This document shows, one piece after another, positions 1 through 7,929 of a stretch of 15,104 nt of DNA. Source of the DNA: an uncultured Prevotella sp. (GTDB taxonomy: Bacteria > Bacteroidota > Bacteroidia > Bacteroidales > Bacteroidaceae); contig CAMPYS010000034.1 of assembly GCA_946998295.1 (NCBI GenBank), positions 1-15,104 on the forward strand, in the 5' to 3' direction. Position 1 is the stretch's first letter. Each line of letters opens with the position of its first letter. Made by a program: the position numbers and the translations under genes. The notes beneath the pieces were generated by a model. It worked only from the letters and a program-made list of their open reading frames with translations. It did no database searches and was not told the origin of the DNA.

Positions 1-25
1 AGACAAGGTAAAGGGAGAGTAAAAA

Positions 26-53
26 GAGGATGTATCAATTTTGACACACCCTC
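26..53. terminator. Imperfect hairpin at window edge, probable terminator
   Basis: A 13-bp stem (26-38 with 41-53) encloses a two-base loop and has two A-C mismatches. On the minus strand it is followed by a T5 run; on the plus strand the following bases are T-rich but not a clean T-run. It most likely ends transcription of a gene lying to the left of the window, or acts in both directions. No gene product can be named on this side. Confidence 0.5.
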
Positions 54-62
54 ATATCTTTA

Positions 63-106
63 TTATTTATTTTTTCTGTGTATAAATTAGCAGAAAAAAT
101 AAATAA
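63..106. repeat. Perfect 16-bp inverted repeat
   Basis: Positions 63-78 are perfectly complementary to 91-106, with a 12-base loop. The arms are AT-rich, each carrying CAGAAAAAA or its complement. It lies between the edge hairpin and the symporter promoter. It could be a second terminator, since there is a T8 run from 111, or a structural barrier. AT-rich sequence makes chance pairing easier, but sixteen perfect pairs are still notable. Confidence 0.6.
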
Positions 107-149
107 ATATTTTTTTTACATACTTTTTTATTAGATATATAAAAAAAAA

Positions 150-180
150 TTGCATATTATATCTTTTTTTGTAATCTTTG
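150..180 (+). promoter_or_regulatory. Candidate Bacteroidetes promoter for the symporter
   Basis: A TTG at 150-152 stands 19 bases before TAATCTTTG at 172-180. This resembles the Bacteroidetes -33/-7 promoter (TTTG ... TAnnTTTG), although the -7 box has one extra base. It would give a leader of roughly 95 bases before the start at 284. The -7 box lies inside the left arm of the inverted repeat at 167-207. Confidence 0.4.
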
Positions 181-207
181 CAAAATCTTTTTTCAAAGAT
201 TACAAAA
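167..207. repeat. Perfect 14-bp inverted repeat over the -7 box
   Basis: Positions 167-180 are perfectly complementary to 194-207, separated by 13 bases. The left arm contains the plus-strand -7-like box and the right arm carries the same box on the minus strand, so two promoter-like elements face each other. The dyad could be an operator for a dimeric regulator, or an RNA hairpin near the transcript start. Neither role is demonstrated. Confidence 0.55.
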
Positions 208-283
208 TGTATATTATAATATATGTTTTATAATATATATGCTATATAAACTTATATAATTTATACTATTATTTTTTTATATT

Positions 284-1672
284 ATGAATCAAACTACACT
301 TTTAAAGATGGTTGAATCTTTTAACCAAGAATTTATTGGACCTATTTTAGTTTTTGCATTATTAGGAACTGGTATATATTTTACTATACGCTTCGGCTTT
401 ATACCACGCCATTATTTTAGTGCGTGGAAGCTGTTATTTAGTGATAAGACACAACGAGGTAAAGCTACTGCTCACGAAGGAATGAGTCCAATACAGGCAT
501 TATCTACAGCTATAGCAGCTCAAGTAGGTACAGGAAATATAGTAGGAGTTGCTATGGCTTTAGTTATGGGAGGACCTGGAGCTTTATTTTGGCTTTGGAT
601 TAGTGCATTATGCGGAATGTCTACAAACTTTGTTGAGGCTACATTGGGGCAGATATACAAAAAACGTAATAAAGATGGACATATGGTAGGTGGACCAGCA
701 TATTACATACGTAATGGTATGAACAAAAGATGGTTAGCAGCCATCTTTTCTATTGCATTTATATTTGCTTTAGGTATGATAGGTATAATGGTGCAAGCTA
801 ACTCTATTTCAGATGCTGTTATATCATTATTACCCTTTAGTATTCATAAAATTTATATTGGTATTATACTTACAGTAGTTATTGGAGCAGTGCTTTCAGG
901 TGGTGTTTCCTCTATAGCTTCTTTTGCCGAACGAGTAGTACCTTTTATGGCTTGTGTTTTTGTTTTAGGTTCTATAATCTTTATAATTATGCATTATGAT
1001 GAAATTTTGCCAACATTCTATGATGTTTTTAAATCAGCTTTTACACCAAGAGCTGGCATAGGCGGTATTGCAGGCTATGGAGTTATGAGTGCTATTAGGT
1101 ATGGTATAAGTAGAGGATTGTTCAGTAATGAAGCTGGACTTGGATCTACCCCTCATGCACATGCCATAGCCAAAGTAAATAATCCTTATGAGCAAGGGCT
1201 TTTTGCTCTTATTGGTCTGAGTGTTAATGTTTTAATATGTACCTTGACAGCACTTGTTATTCTTATGTCTGGCATTATGGAAAATAATCCACAACTTGTA
1301 GGAATACACATGGCACAAAGTGCTTTTGCTTCAACATTCGGTGTAACTGGGGAACATTTTATAGCAATTGCAATATTTTTCTTTGCAATTACAACTATTA
1401 TTGGTTGGTACTTTTTTGCTGCTCAAAATATTCGCTATCTTTTTGGTGAGAAATTTATTTGGCCTTATAGAATAGTTGTATTAATGCTTATAGTAATAGC
1501 TTCTGTAACTAAAGTAGAGCTTGTATGGGAGTTGGCAGATACATTTAACTTATTCATAGTACTACCTAACGTTATTGCGCTTATTTGGCTAACGCCTAAA
1601 GTTGCAACAGAAGTAAAAAAAATGAGAAAGCATATAAAAGGCAATAAATTAGGTGAAAAAGTTAAAGAATAA
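284..1672 (+). CDS. AGCS-family sodium:alanine/glycine symporter
   Basis: The 462-residue inner-membrane protein has many hydrophobic segments and takes up small amino acids, typically alanine or glycine, driven by sodium. Family marks are GTGNIVG at residues 82-88, followed by a glycine-rich membrane stretch ending in NFVEATLGQIYKKR, and SNEAGLGSTPHAHA at 281-294, a hallmark of AGCS transporters. The length is normal for the family. It is transcribed alone: a terminator follows within about 30 bases and the next gene is convergent. The ATG at 284 is the only sensible start, with no clear Shine-Dalgarno, as usual in Bacteroidetes. The long structured leader suggests regulation. Substrate choice between alanine, glycine and serine cannot be read from the sequence. 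Confidence 0.93.
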   Translation: MNQTTLLKMVESFNQEFIGPILVFALLGTGIYFTIRFGFIPRHYFSAWKLLFSDKTQRGKATAHEGMSPIQALSTAIAAQVGTGNIVGVAMALVMGGPGALFWLWISALCGMSTNFVEATLGQIYKKRNKDGHMVGGPAYYIRNGMNKRWLAAIFSIAFIFALGMIGIMVQANSISDAVISLLPFSIHKIYIGIILTVVIGAVLSGGVSSIASFAERVVPFMACVFVLGSIIFIIMHYDEILPTFYDVFKSAFTPRAGIGGIAGYGVMSAIRYGISRGLFSNEAGLGSTPHAHAIAKVNNPYEQGLFALIGLSVNVLICTLTALVILMSGIMENNPQLVGIHMAQSAFASTFGVTGEHFIAIAIFFFAITTIIGWYFFAAQNIRYLFGEKFIWPYRIVVLMLIVIASVTKVELVWELADTFNLFIVLPNVIALIWLTPKVATEVKKMRKHIKGNKLGEKVKE

Positions 1673-1698
1673 TTAAATAAAATACTAAATACTATAAT

Positions 1699-1732
1699 AA
1701 AAATCGCTATGAGTATGCTCATAGCGATTTTT
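1699..1732. terminator. Bidirectional intrinsic terminator
   Basis: A perfect 15-bp stem (1699-1713 with 1718-1732) closes on a four-base loop TATG. It is flanked by A-rich sequence on the left and T-rich on the right, so it can stop transcription from both strands. It serves the symporter on the plus strand and the S41 protease gene, whose stop is at 1734-1736, on the minus strand. Confidence 0.9.
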
Positions 1733-1733
1733 A

Positions 1734-3317
1734 TTATTTCTGTTTTTCTATAATATTAATAGCTTTTTGAACTATATCATTCTCTGTATTCCATATTTTA
1801 TAATATTCATTCATCGTCCAGAGTTCTCTTGCGATCAAAGATTTTATTTGTAATGATAAATATTTTACAGTACGTGAAAGTTCCTCTTTATCTTTTGGAG
1901 TTATATTTTGTTTTTTTGCCTCAGTAATAATTTCATCAATTAACGACTGTGGTACAGTAAATTTAGAATTAAACTTTTCAAATGTTTTAAATTTATTATT
2001 GAGCAAATTACGATTGTTATCTGAATATCGTAAATAAGTATTCATAACAATATTTTTTACTATCATCATACGATGAAATTTTGTAAATTTAGTAGTATCA
2101 AGTGGAACGAAGTAATCAGGCATAATACCTCCTCCGCCATATACAGTACGATGTTTTCTAACTGTAAAATATTTAAGTGAATCTGCAAAGTTTATACTAT
2201 CAGGATTTGTAAGTTCCCCATGTTTAAATCTTCTTTCTAAGTCTAAGTCATAATCTTCTCTTTGTCCCTTTTTATATGGTTTTTGTATGCATCGTCCACT
2301 CGGTATATAATAGTGCGCTGTTGTAAGTCTAATCATACTACCATCAGGTAGCATAAAAGGACGTTGTACAAGTCCTTTACCAAAAGTACGTCTACCAATA
2401 ATAGTTGCTCTATCATTATCCATAAGTGTTCCCGAAACAATTTCTGCCGCAGAAGCAGAAAGTTCATTTACTAGAACATAAACAGGTAAGTCCTTTAAGG
2501 TTCCATTACCTTTTGCTTTGAATATTTGTTTTGGGCTATTTTTCCCCTCAGTATATACAATTATATCATCTTTCTGTAGAAATTCATTAGCAATGCGTAC
2601 AGCACCTTCTAAAAATCCCCCTCCATTATCCTGAAGGTCCATTATTAGGTACTTCATCCCTTGTTTTTTTAAATCTTCAATAGCTTTTAAAAATTCTTTA
2701 TGTGTTTTAAGTCCAAAGCTCTCTATTTGCACGTATCCAATATTAGGTTTTATCATATATGCAGCGTTGATAGAGTTAACTGGTATTTTTGCTCGTGTTA
2801 CCTTGAAATGTAATATATTCTTAACACCTCGTCTTAAAACAGATAGTTTTACGATTGAGCCTTTAGGACCCCTTAAGCGCTTCATAATATCAATCCTACT
2901 CATTTTAACTCCTGCAATTGTAGTATCATTTACCATTATAATTCTATCACCAGGAACAATGCCTACCTTCTCTGATGGTCCATTTACAACAGTTTTTATT
3001 ACAACAAGAGAGTCATCAATCATATTAAACTGAATGCCTACCCCTTCAAAGTCTCCTTGTAACGGCTCTGTAAGAGCTTTTGTTTCTTTTGCATCTGAAT
3101 AAGTTGAATGCGGATCTAATTCACTTAACATTCCTTTTATGGCATATTCAGCTAACTTATTTTCATCTATATTATCAACATAAAAATTAGAAATAGCTAC
3201 CTCTGCCATTTCTAATTTTCTTAATGGAGATTTTTCTCCGATATTAATATTTATTTGAGAGAACGCATTATCATTGAATAGTATCAATGATAATAAAAAT
3301 ATAAGTAGTTTATTCAT
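1734..3317 (-). CDS. S41-family C-terminal processing peptidase
   Basis: This 527-residue serine protease of the Prc/CtpA type has an N-terminal signal peptide (about residues 1-20, hydrophobic core LLIFLLSLILF), so it acts in the periplasm. A PDZ domain spans about 88-172 (GVGIQF at 92-97, GPSEKVGIVPGDRI near 113-125). The S41 domain follows. The expected catalytic serine is Ser289 in NELSASAAEI and the general-base lysine is Lys314 in TFGKG; their spacing of 25 matches the family. Such enzymes trim or degrade envelope proteins from the C-terminus. The gene is last in an operon, 39 bases after parE, and its stop abuts the shared terminator. Physiological substrates are unknown. Confidence 0.93.
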   Translation of the reverse strand: MNKLLIFLLSLILFNDNAFSQININIGEKSPLRKLEMAEVAISNFYVDNIDENKLAEYAIKGMLSELDPHSTYSDAKETKALTEPLQGDFEGVGIQFNMIDDSLVVIKTVVNGPSEKVGIVPGDRIIMVNDTTIAGVKMSRIDIMKRLRGPKGSIVKLSVLRRGVKNILHFKVTRAKIPVNSINAAYMIKPNIGYVQIESFGLKTHKEFLKAIEDLKKQGMKYLIMDLQDNGGGFLEGAVRIANEFLQKDDIIVYTEGKNSPKQIFKAKGNGTLKDLPVYVLVNELSASAAEIVSGTLMDNDRATIIGRRTFGKGLVQRPFMLPDGSMIRLTTAHYYIPSGRCIQKPYKKGQREDYDLDLERRFKHGELTNPDSINFADSLKYFTVRKHRTVYGGGGIMPDYFVPLDTTKFTKFHRMMIVKNIVMNTYLRYSDNNRNLLNNKFKTFEKFNSKFTVPQSLIDEIITEAKKQNITPKDKEELSRTVKYLSLQIKSLIARELWTMNEYYKIWNTENDIVQKAINIIEKQK

Positions 3318-3356
3318 ATATTTTACTATTAGGAATTTGTAAAATTATAATGATTT

Positions 3357-5294
3357 TTATCTGTTTGGTTTGTCTTCTTCTATGACAAGATTGTCTATTA
3401 TAAAATTTTGTCTTTGCAATGTATTCTTTCCCATATAGTATTCAAGTAGTTTTTGAACTTGATCTGTTTTATGTAAAGTAACTTGTTCAAGCCTCATTTC
3501 GTGGCCTATAAAGTGTGCAAATTCATTAGGGGATATTTCTCCAAGTCCTTTAAATCGTGTTATTTCTGGCTCTGGAGCCATATCTTGTATGGCTTTTAAT
3601 CTTTCCTCTTCATTATAACAATAGGTAGTTATAAAATCATTTTTTTTATTTGTAATAGTAGTATTATTATTTTCATAGTCAGCTATTACCTTTTTATTCT
3701 TAATTTTAATGCGTTTGTTTCTAACTCTAAATAGTGGGGTCTGTAGTACATATACATGCCCTTTTTTTATTAATTCAGGAAAGAATTGTAAAAAGAAAGT
3801 AATTATAAGTAGCCTAATGTGCATACCATCCACATCAGCATCTGTAGCAACTATAACTTTATTATATCTTAGAGTATCTAATCCTTCCTCTATATCTAAT
3901 GCAGCTTGGAGAAGATTAAATTCTTCATTTTCATATACAACTTTTTTTGTAAGTCCATAAGAATTAAGTGGTTTTCCTCTTAAAGAGAACACAGCTTGCG
4001 TGTTTACATCTCTACTTTTAGTTATACTACCACTAGCCGAGTCTCCCTCTGTTATAAATATGGAGCTTTCACCTTTGCGACCATTCTTTTCATCACAGAA
4101 ATGTATTCTGCAATCTCTTAACTTTTTATTATGTAAATTAGCTTTTTTAGCGCGCTCTCTTGCTAACTTTGTAACACCAGCCATTGCTTTCCGTTCTCTT
4201 TCCGTTTCTTTGATTTTGTTTTCCAAGATGTCCGTAAAGTCTTCTTTATGTATATGCAGAAAGTTATCTATATTTGTTTTAATAAAGTCTCCAACAAACT
4301 TGTTTATTGTTTCTCCATTTGGCGAAATTAGTGTTGAGCCAAGTTTTATCTTTGTTTGAGATTCAAATACTGGTTCTTCTACATTTATTGCAATAGCTGC
4401 AACAAGTCCATTCCTAATATCTCCATATTCATATTTTCCAAAGAAATCTTTTATAGTTCTTGCAATATGTTCTTTGAAAGCTGTTTGATGAGTTCCACCT
4501 TGTGTTGTATGTTGACCGTTTACAAATGAGTAATATTCTTCTCCATATTGGTTAGTATGAGTAAAAGCTATTTCTATATCTTCGTCTTTCAAATGTACTA
4601 TAGGATATAAAGGGTCTACTGTCATGTTATCTGTCAGCAAATCTTTCAATCCGTGCCTACTAACTATACGCTTACCATTATACATTATAATGAGTCCTGT
4701 ATTTAAGTAGGTATAGTTGCGTAGCATTTCCTCTACTATTTCATTATGGAAGTTATAGTTTTTAAATAGTGTGTTATCTGGTTCAAAGTATATGTATGTT
4801 CCATTCTCATCTTTTGTCGTATAGGTTTTATCGCTCTTTAATTCTCCTTTTTCAAACAATAAATCCCTTACATTCCCTTCTCTAAAACTTTTTACCTCAA
4901 AGTGTGAGCTAAGGGCATTAACAGCTTTTACACCAACCCCATTAAGTCCAACACTTTTCTTAAAAGCTTTTGAATCGTATTTTCCTCCAGTATTGAGCAT
5001 CGAAACAGCCTCTACTAATTTTCCTTGTGGTATGCCTCTTCCATAGTCTCTTACAGAGACATACAAATTATCTGTTATATCTATTTCGATTCTTGATCCT
5101 GCATTCATTTTGAACTCGTCTATAGAGTTATCAATAATTTCTTTTAGCAGGACATATATACCATCTTCTTGAAGATTTCCATCGCCTAATCTTCCTATAT
5201 ACATACCAGGTCGTGTACGTATATGCTCCATATCTGACAGATGCCTAATATTATCGTCTGTATATTCTACTATATTATTTTTATCTTCTGCCAT
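3357..5294 (-). CDS. parE: DNA topoisomerase IV subunit B (ParE)
   Basis: The 645-residue protein is the ATPase subunit of a type IIA topoisomerase, which with ParC decatenates daughter chromosomes. The GHKL ATPase domain shows EIIDNSIDEF (Glu52, Asn56), DYGRGIP at 83-89 and GLNGVGVKAVNALSS near 116-130. The transducer has the QTK loop (Gln313-Lys315). The Toprim domain has EGDSA (Glu416) and DADVDG at 485-490, for magnesium binding, followed by MHIR rather than the SHIR of most GyrB. RFKGLGEISPNEF near 580-592 closes the core. The DGMHIR variant and the FLQFFPEL segment fit Bacteroidetes ParE better than GyrB. It lies 20 bases after the acyltransferase gene, so probably in one transcript. 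The partner subunit ParC is not in the window. Confidence 0.92.
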   Translation of the reverse strand: MAEDKNNIVEYTDDNIRHLSDMEHIRTRPGMYIGRLGDGNLQEDGIYVLLKEIIDNSIDEFKMNAGSRIEIDITDNLYVSVRDYGRGIPQGKLVEAVSMLNTGGKYDSKAFKKSVGLNGVGVKAVNALSSHFEVKSFREGNVRDLLFEKGELKSDKTYTTKDENGTYIYFEPDNTLFKNYNFHNEIVEEMLRNYTYLNTGLIIMYNGKRIVSRHGLKDLLTDNMTVDPLYPIVHLKDEDIEIAFTHTNQYGEEYYSFVNGQHTTQGGTHQTAFKEHIARTIKDFFGKYEYGDIRNGLVAAIAINVEEPVFESQTKIKLGSTLISPNGETINKFVGDFIKTNIDNFLHIHKEDFTDILENKIKETERERKAMAGVTKLARERAKKANLHNKKLRDCRIHFCDEKNGRKGESSIFITEGDSASGSITKSRDVNTQAVFSLRGKPLNSYGLTKKVVYENEEFNLLQAALDIEEGLDTLRYNKVIVATDADVDGMHIRLLIITFFLQFFPELIKKGHVYVLQTPLFRVRNKRIKIKNKKVIADYENNNTTITNKKNDFITTYCYNEEERLKAIQDMAPEPEITRFKGLGEISPNEFAHFIGHEMRLEQVTLHKTDQVQKLLEYYMGKNTLQRQNFIIDNLVIEEDKPNR

Positions 5295-5314
5295 GATTAA
5301 GCGTGTTTATACTT

Positions 5315-6460
5315 TTATATATTTTTTTTATAGCATCTACGTCTTTTATGGTTAGTTGTATCGAACATTTCCCATTGGCTTTGTACCCCTTCGTTAGATT
5401 CCATTTCAACTTGACTCTCTCCCCATTTTATACCATATTTTATATATCTTGGAATTAAATCATAGAAGAGTAACGCATTGGCACCTTTACTTCTATATTC
5501 TGGTAAAAAGCCTAATAGTAGTAAATCAACTCCTTCTGTTTTTGTAAATTTAGCAGCTCGTATCAAATGCCACCAGCCAAAAGGTAATAACCTGCCTCGT
5601 TTACATTTCTGTAGAGCTTTACTTAGTGATGGTATAGTAATACCCATACCTGCAATTTCATTGTTTTTATTACCATCTTCAATTACGGTAATAAACTCTA
5701 AATTTACAAAAGGGAAGTATTGGTTTATATATTGATCTATTTGCCGTTCTGTAAGTTCAGAAAAACCATAAAGGTCTTTATACGTTTTATTTATAAGATG
5801 AAAAATTTTTCTTCCGTATCCCCTTTTAAAAATATCAGCTTTTGTCAGTTTCTTTATGCGTAAATTATAACGCTTTTGTATCATTTCTGACAGTTTAACC
5901 AGTTTTGGGGGAATAGTGTCAGGGACATTTATTATATATTCTACATAATCGTTATCCTTTTCCCAGCCTCCTAATTGTTCCATGTGTTTAGGATAATAAT
6001 CGTAGTTATAATTTGTAGCTATAGTACCAAGTCTGTCAAATCCCATAGTTAACATACCTTCTGCATCCATATCAGTAAAACCTAATGGACCAGCTACAAC
6101 CTCCATACCTTTTTCTCTACCATAGTCTTCTACAGCTTTAAGTAGAGCTTTAGATACTTCAATATCATCTACAAAATCAATCCATCCAAATCGTACATCT
6201 TTGCGTTTCCACTTTTCGTTTGCTTTATGATTAATTATAGCTGCTACTCTTCCTACTATTTTATTATCCTTAAAAGCCAAAAAATATTCAGCTTCACAAA
6301 AATCAAAAGCAGCATTTTTATCTTTAGATAGTGTATTAAATTCGTCGCTAAAAAGATTAGGAACATCATAAGGGCTATCTTTGTAGAGGTCATAATGGAA
6401 ATTTATAAATGTTTTTAAATCTTGTTTTCCCTCTACCTTCTTAATATGTACTGATGACAT
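5315..6460 (-). CDS. GNAT-like acyltransferase, two-domain
   Basis: The protein has 381 residues and appears to carry two GNAT-like halves. The N-terminal half (about 1-165) has the strand-turn pattern EYFLAFKDNKIVGRVAAIIN and a basic stretch. The C-terminal half (about 195-381) contains LGFLPEYRSKGANALLF, in which Arg323-x-x-Gly326 resembles the acetyl-CoA pyrophosphate loop. It ends in a conserved-looking QWEMF...KRRRCYKK segment. Proteins of this layout are widespread in Bacteroidetes, usually without an assigned substrate. It has no signal peptide and is likely cytoplasmic. It is first in the operon with parE and the S41 protease, with its own promoter just upstream. The acceptor cannot be predicted; a fatty-acyl or aminoacyl donor is as possible as acetyl-CoA. 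Confidence 0.8.
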   Translation of the reverse strand: MSSVHIKKVEGKQDLKTFINFHYDLYKDSPYDVPNLFSDEFNTLSKDKNAAFDFCEAEYFLAFKDNKIVGRVAAIINHKANEKWKRKDVRFGWIDFVDDIEVSKALLKAVEDYGREKGMEVVAGPLGFTDMDAEGMLTMGFDRLGTIATNYNYDYYPKHMEQLGGWEKDNDYVEYIINVPDTIPPKLVKLSEMIQKRYNLRIKKLTKADIFKRGYGRKIFHLINKTYKDLYGFSELTERQIDQYINQYFPFVNLEFITVIEDGNKNNEIAGMGITIPSLSKALQKCKRGRLLPFGWWHLIRAAKFTKTEGVDLLLLGFLPEYRSKGANALLFYDLIPRYIKYGIKWGESQVEMESNEGVQSQWEMFDTTNHKRRRCYKKNI

Positions 6461-6501
6461 TTTATATTTATTTACAATTATAATAAATCTCTTTTGATTT
6501 G

Positions 6502-6532
6502 CAAAAGTAATAAATTAACTAAAACAAGCCAA
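6502..6532 (-). promoter_or_regulatory. Promoter for acyltransferase-parE-S41 operon
   Basis: Read on the minus strand there is TTGG (6532-6529), then 20 bases, then TACTTTTG (6509-6502). The second box matches the Bacteroidetes -7 consensus TAnnTTTG and the spacing is right. Transcription would start near 6495, giving a leader of about 35 bases before the ATG at 6460. Confidence 0.7.
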
Positions 6533-6623
6533 GTATTGCTACTCTTTTTCGTTAAGATTAATAAATTAGATACTTTAATATATTTATTTACATTAAGATA
6601 TTACACAATTATATTATCATAAC

Positions 6624-6654
6624 TTGTCATTATCTTTTAAAAATATTAATTTTG
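6624..6654 (+). promoter_or_regulatory. Promoter for spmAB-flippase-dpp operon
   Basis: TTG at 6624-6626 is followed after 20 bases by TAATTTTG at 6647-6654, an exact match to the -7 consensus TAnnTTTG. The expected start near 6661 gives a leader of about 20 bases before the start codon at 6680. It is divergent from the promoter at 6502-6532, with about 90 bases between the two -33 elements. Confidence 0.75.
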
Positions 6655-6679
6655 CCAAACTAATAAAATAAATGATGCA

Positions 6680-7906
6680 ATGGTATTAAACTATATTTGG
6701 GTTTCTTTCTTTTTTATAGCATTTCTTTTTGGTATTGTTTCTCTTTTCTTAGGTGATAGTTCTGTTATAGACAAGATGGTTACTGCAACTTTTGATTCTT
6801 CAAAGTCTGCTTTTGAAGTTTCTTTAGGACTAACAGGAGTCCTTGCTTTATGGCTTGGGATAATGAAAATTGGAGAGAAAGCTGGTATAGTTAATATTTT
6901 AGCTCGTTTTTTAAGCCCTATCTTTACACGTTTATTTCCAGGTATTCCTAAGAATCATCCTGTAATGGGTAGTATCTTTATGAATATAGCATCTAATATG
7001 TTGGGATTAGATAATGCTGCTACACCTACAGGGCTAAAAGCTATGGCACAAATGCAAGAACTAAATAAACAAAAAGATACTGCTACAAATCCTATGATAA
7101 TGTTTCTTGTTTTAAATACCAGTGGATTAACGTTAATTCCTACCAGCATATTAGCTTTTCGTAGTGCTAATGCTGCGGCTAATCCAACAGACGTTTTTCT
7201 ACCTATACTTATAGCTACTACTGTTGCTACTTTGGTAGGAATGATTGTAACTTCCTTATGGCAACGTATCAATTTATTTCAGCCTATAATACTTGCAACA
7301 ATATTTACTTTAATAGGAATAATAGCACTTATTGTATTTGGTTTTAGTCAATTACCTCCAACGACAATGAATAAAGTAGCATCTATTGTCTCTAATTTAG
7401 TTTTATTTACCATAATCGTAATATTCCTTTTTGCAGGTATTATACGTAAAATCAACGTTTATGATGCCTTTATAGAAGGGGCAAAAGAAGGGTTTACAAC
7501 TGCAGTTCGTATAATACCATATCTTGTGGCGATACTTGTAGGTGTAGGCGTTCTAAGAGCTTCTGGAGCAATGAGTATGCTTATTAATGGTTTTGGCTGG
7601 TTAATAGAACAATGTGGTATGAATACAGATTTTGTTGCTGCTTTACCTACAGCATTAATGAAACCTTTATCTGGTAGTGGGGCTCGTGGACTAATGCTTG
7701 AAACAATGCAAACATATGGTGCAGACTCTTTTGTAGGACGATTAAGTTGTATCTTTCAAGGCTCTACGGATACAACTTTTTATATATTAGCAGTATATTT
7801 CGGAAGTATTGGTGTTAGATATACACGTCATGCTGTAGCTTGTGGATTGATAGCCGATTTAGCTGGTGTCATAGCTGCAATATGTGTATGCTACTTGTTT
7901 TTTTAA
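6680..7906 (+). CDS. Fused SpmA-SpmB nucleoside-recognition membrane protein
   Basis: The 408-residue integral membrane protein joins homologues of Bacillus SpmA and SpmB in one chain. The SpmA half (about 1-200) carries MNIASNMLGLDNAATPTG (residues 101-118), the most recognisable motif of the family. The SpmB half (about 235-408) carries ALMKPLSGSGARG (325-337) with a further GSTDTTFYILAVYFG segment. Both belong to the Gate/nucleoside-recognition superfamily, named by homology only; transport function is unproven. In sporulating Firmicutes they act in spore maturation, but the other genes here suggest a non-sporulating Bacteroidetes. The gene starts an operon with the flippase 23 bases downstream. 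ATGs at 6673 and 6676 are out of frame, so 6680 is the start. Confidence 0.9.
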   Translation: MVLNYIWVSFFFIAFLFGIVSLFLGDSSVIDKMVTATFDSSKSAFEVSLGLTGVLALWLGIMKIGEKAGIVNILARFLSPIFTRLFPGIPKNHPVMGSIFMNIASNMLGLDNAATPTGLKAMAQMQELNKQKDTATNPMIMFLVLNTSGLTLIPTSILAFRSANAAANPTDVFLPILIATTVATLVGMIVTSLWQRINLFQPIILATIFTLIGIIALIVFGFSQLPPTTMNKVASIVSNLVLFTIIVIFLFAGIIRKINVYDAFIEGAKEGFTTAVRIIPYLVAILVGVGVLRASGAMSMLINGFGWLIEQCGMNTDFVAALPTALMKPLSGSGARGLMLETMQTYGADSFVGRLSCIFQGSTDTTFYILAVYFGSIGVRYTRHAVACGLIADLAGVIAAICVCYLFF

Positions 7907-7929
7907 TATATACAAACAAATAAAAAGAA

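Noticed and set aside
1..22. Possible C-terminus of an upstream plus-strand gene ending TAA at 20-22
   Set aside because: A frame ending in DKVKGE followed by a hairpin is plausible, but six codons cannot be told from chance.
210..237. A further 10-bp inverted repeat in the symporter leader
   Set aside because: It consists only of A and T (TATATTATAA and its complement), so chance pairing in this AT-rich stretch is an adequate explanation.
3709..4359. Plus-strand frames opposite parE
   Set aside because: They lie entirely within parE, whose ATPase and Toprim motifs are intact, and carry no independent features.
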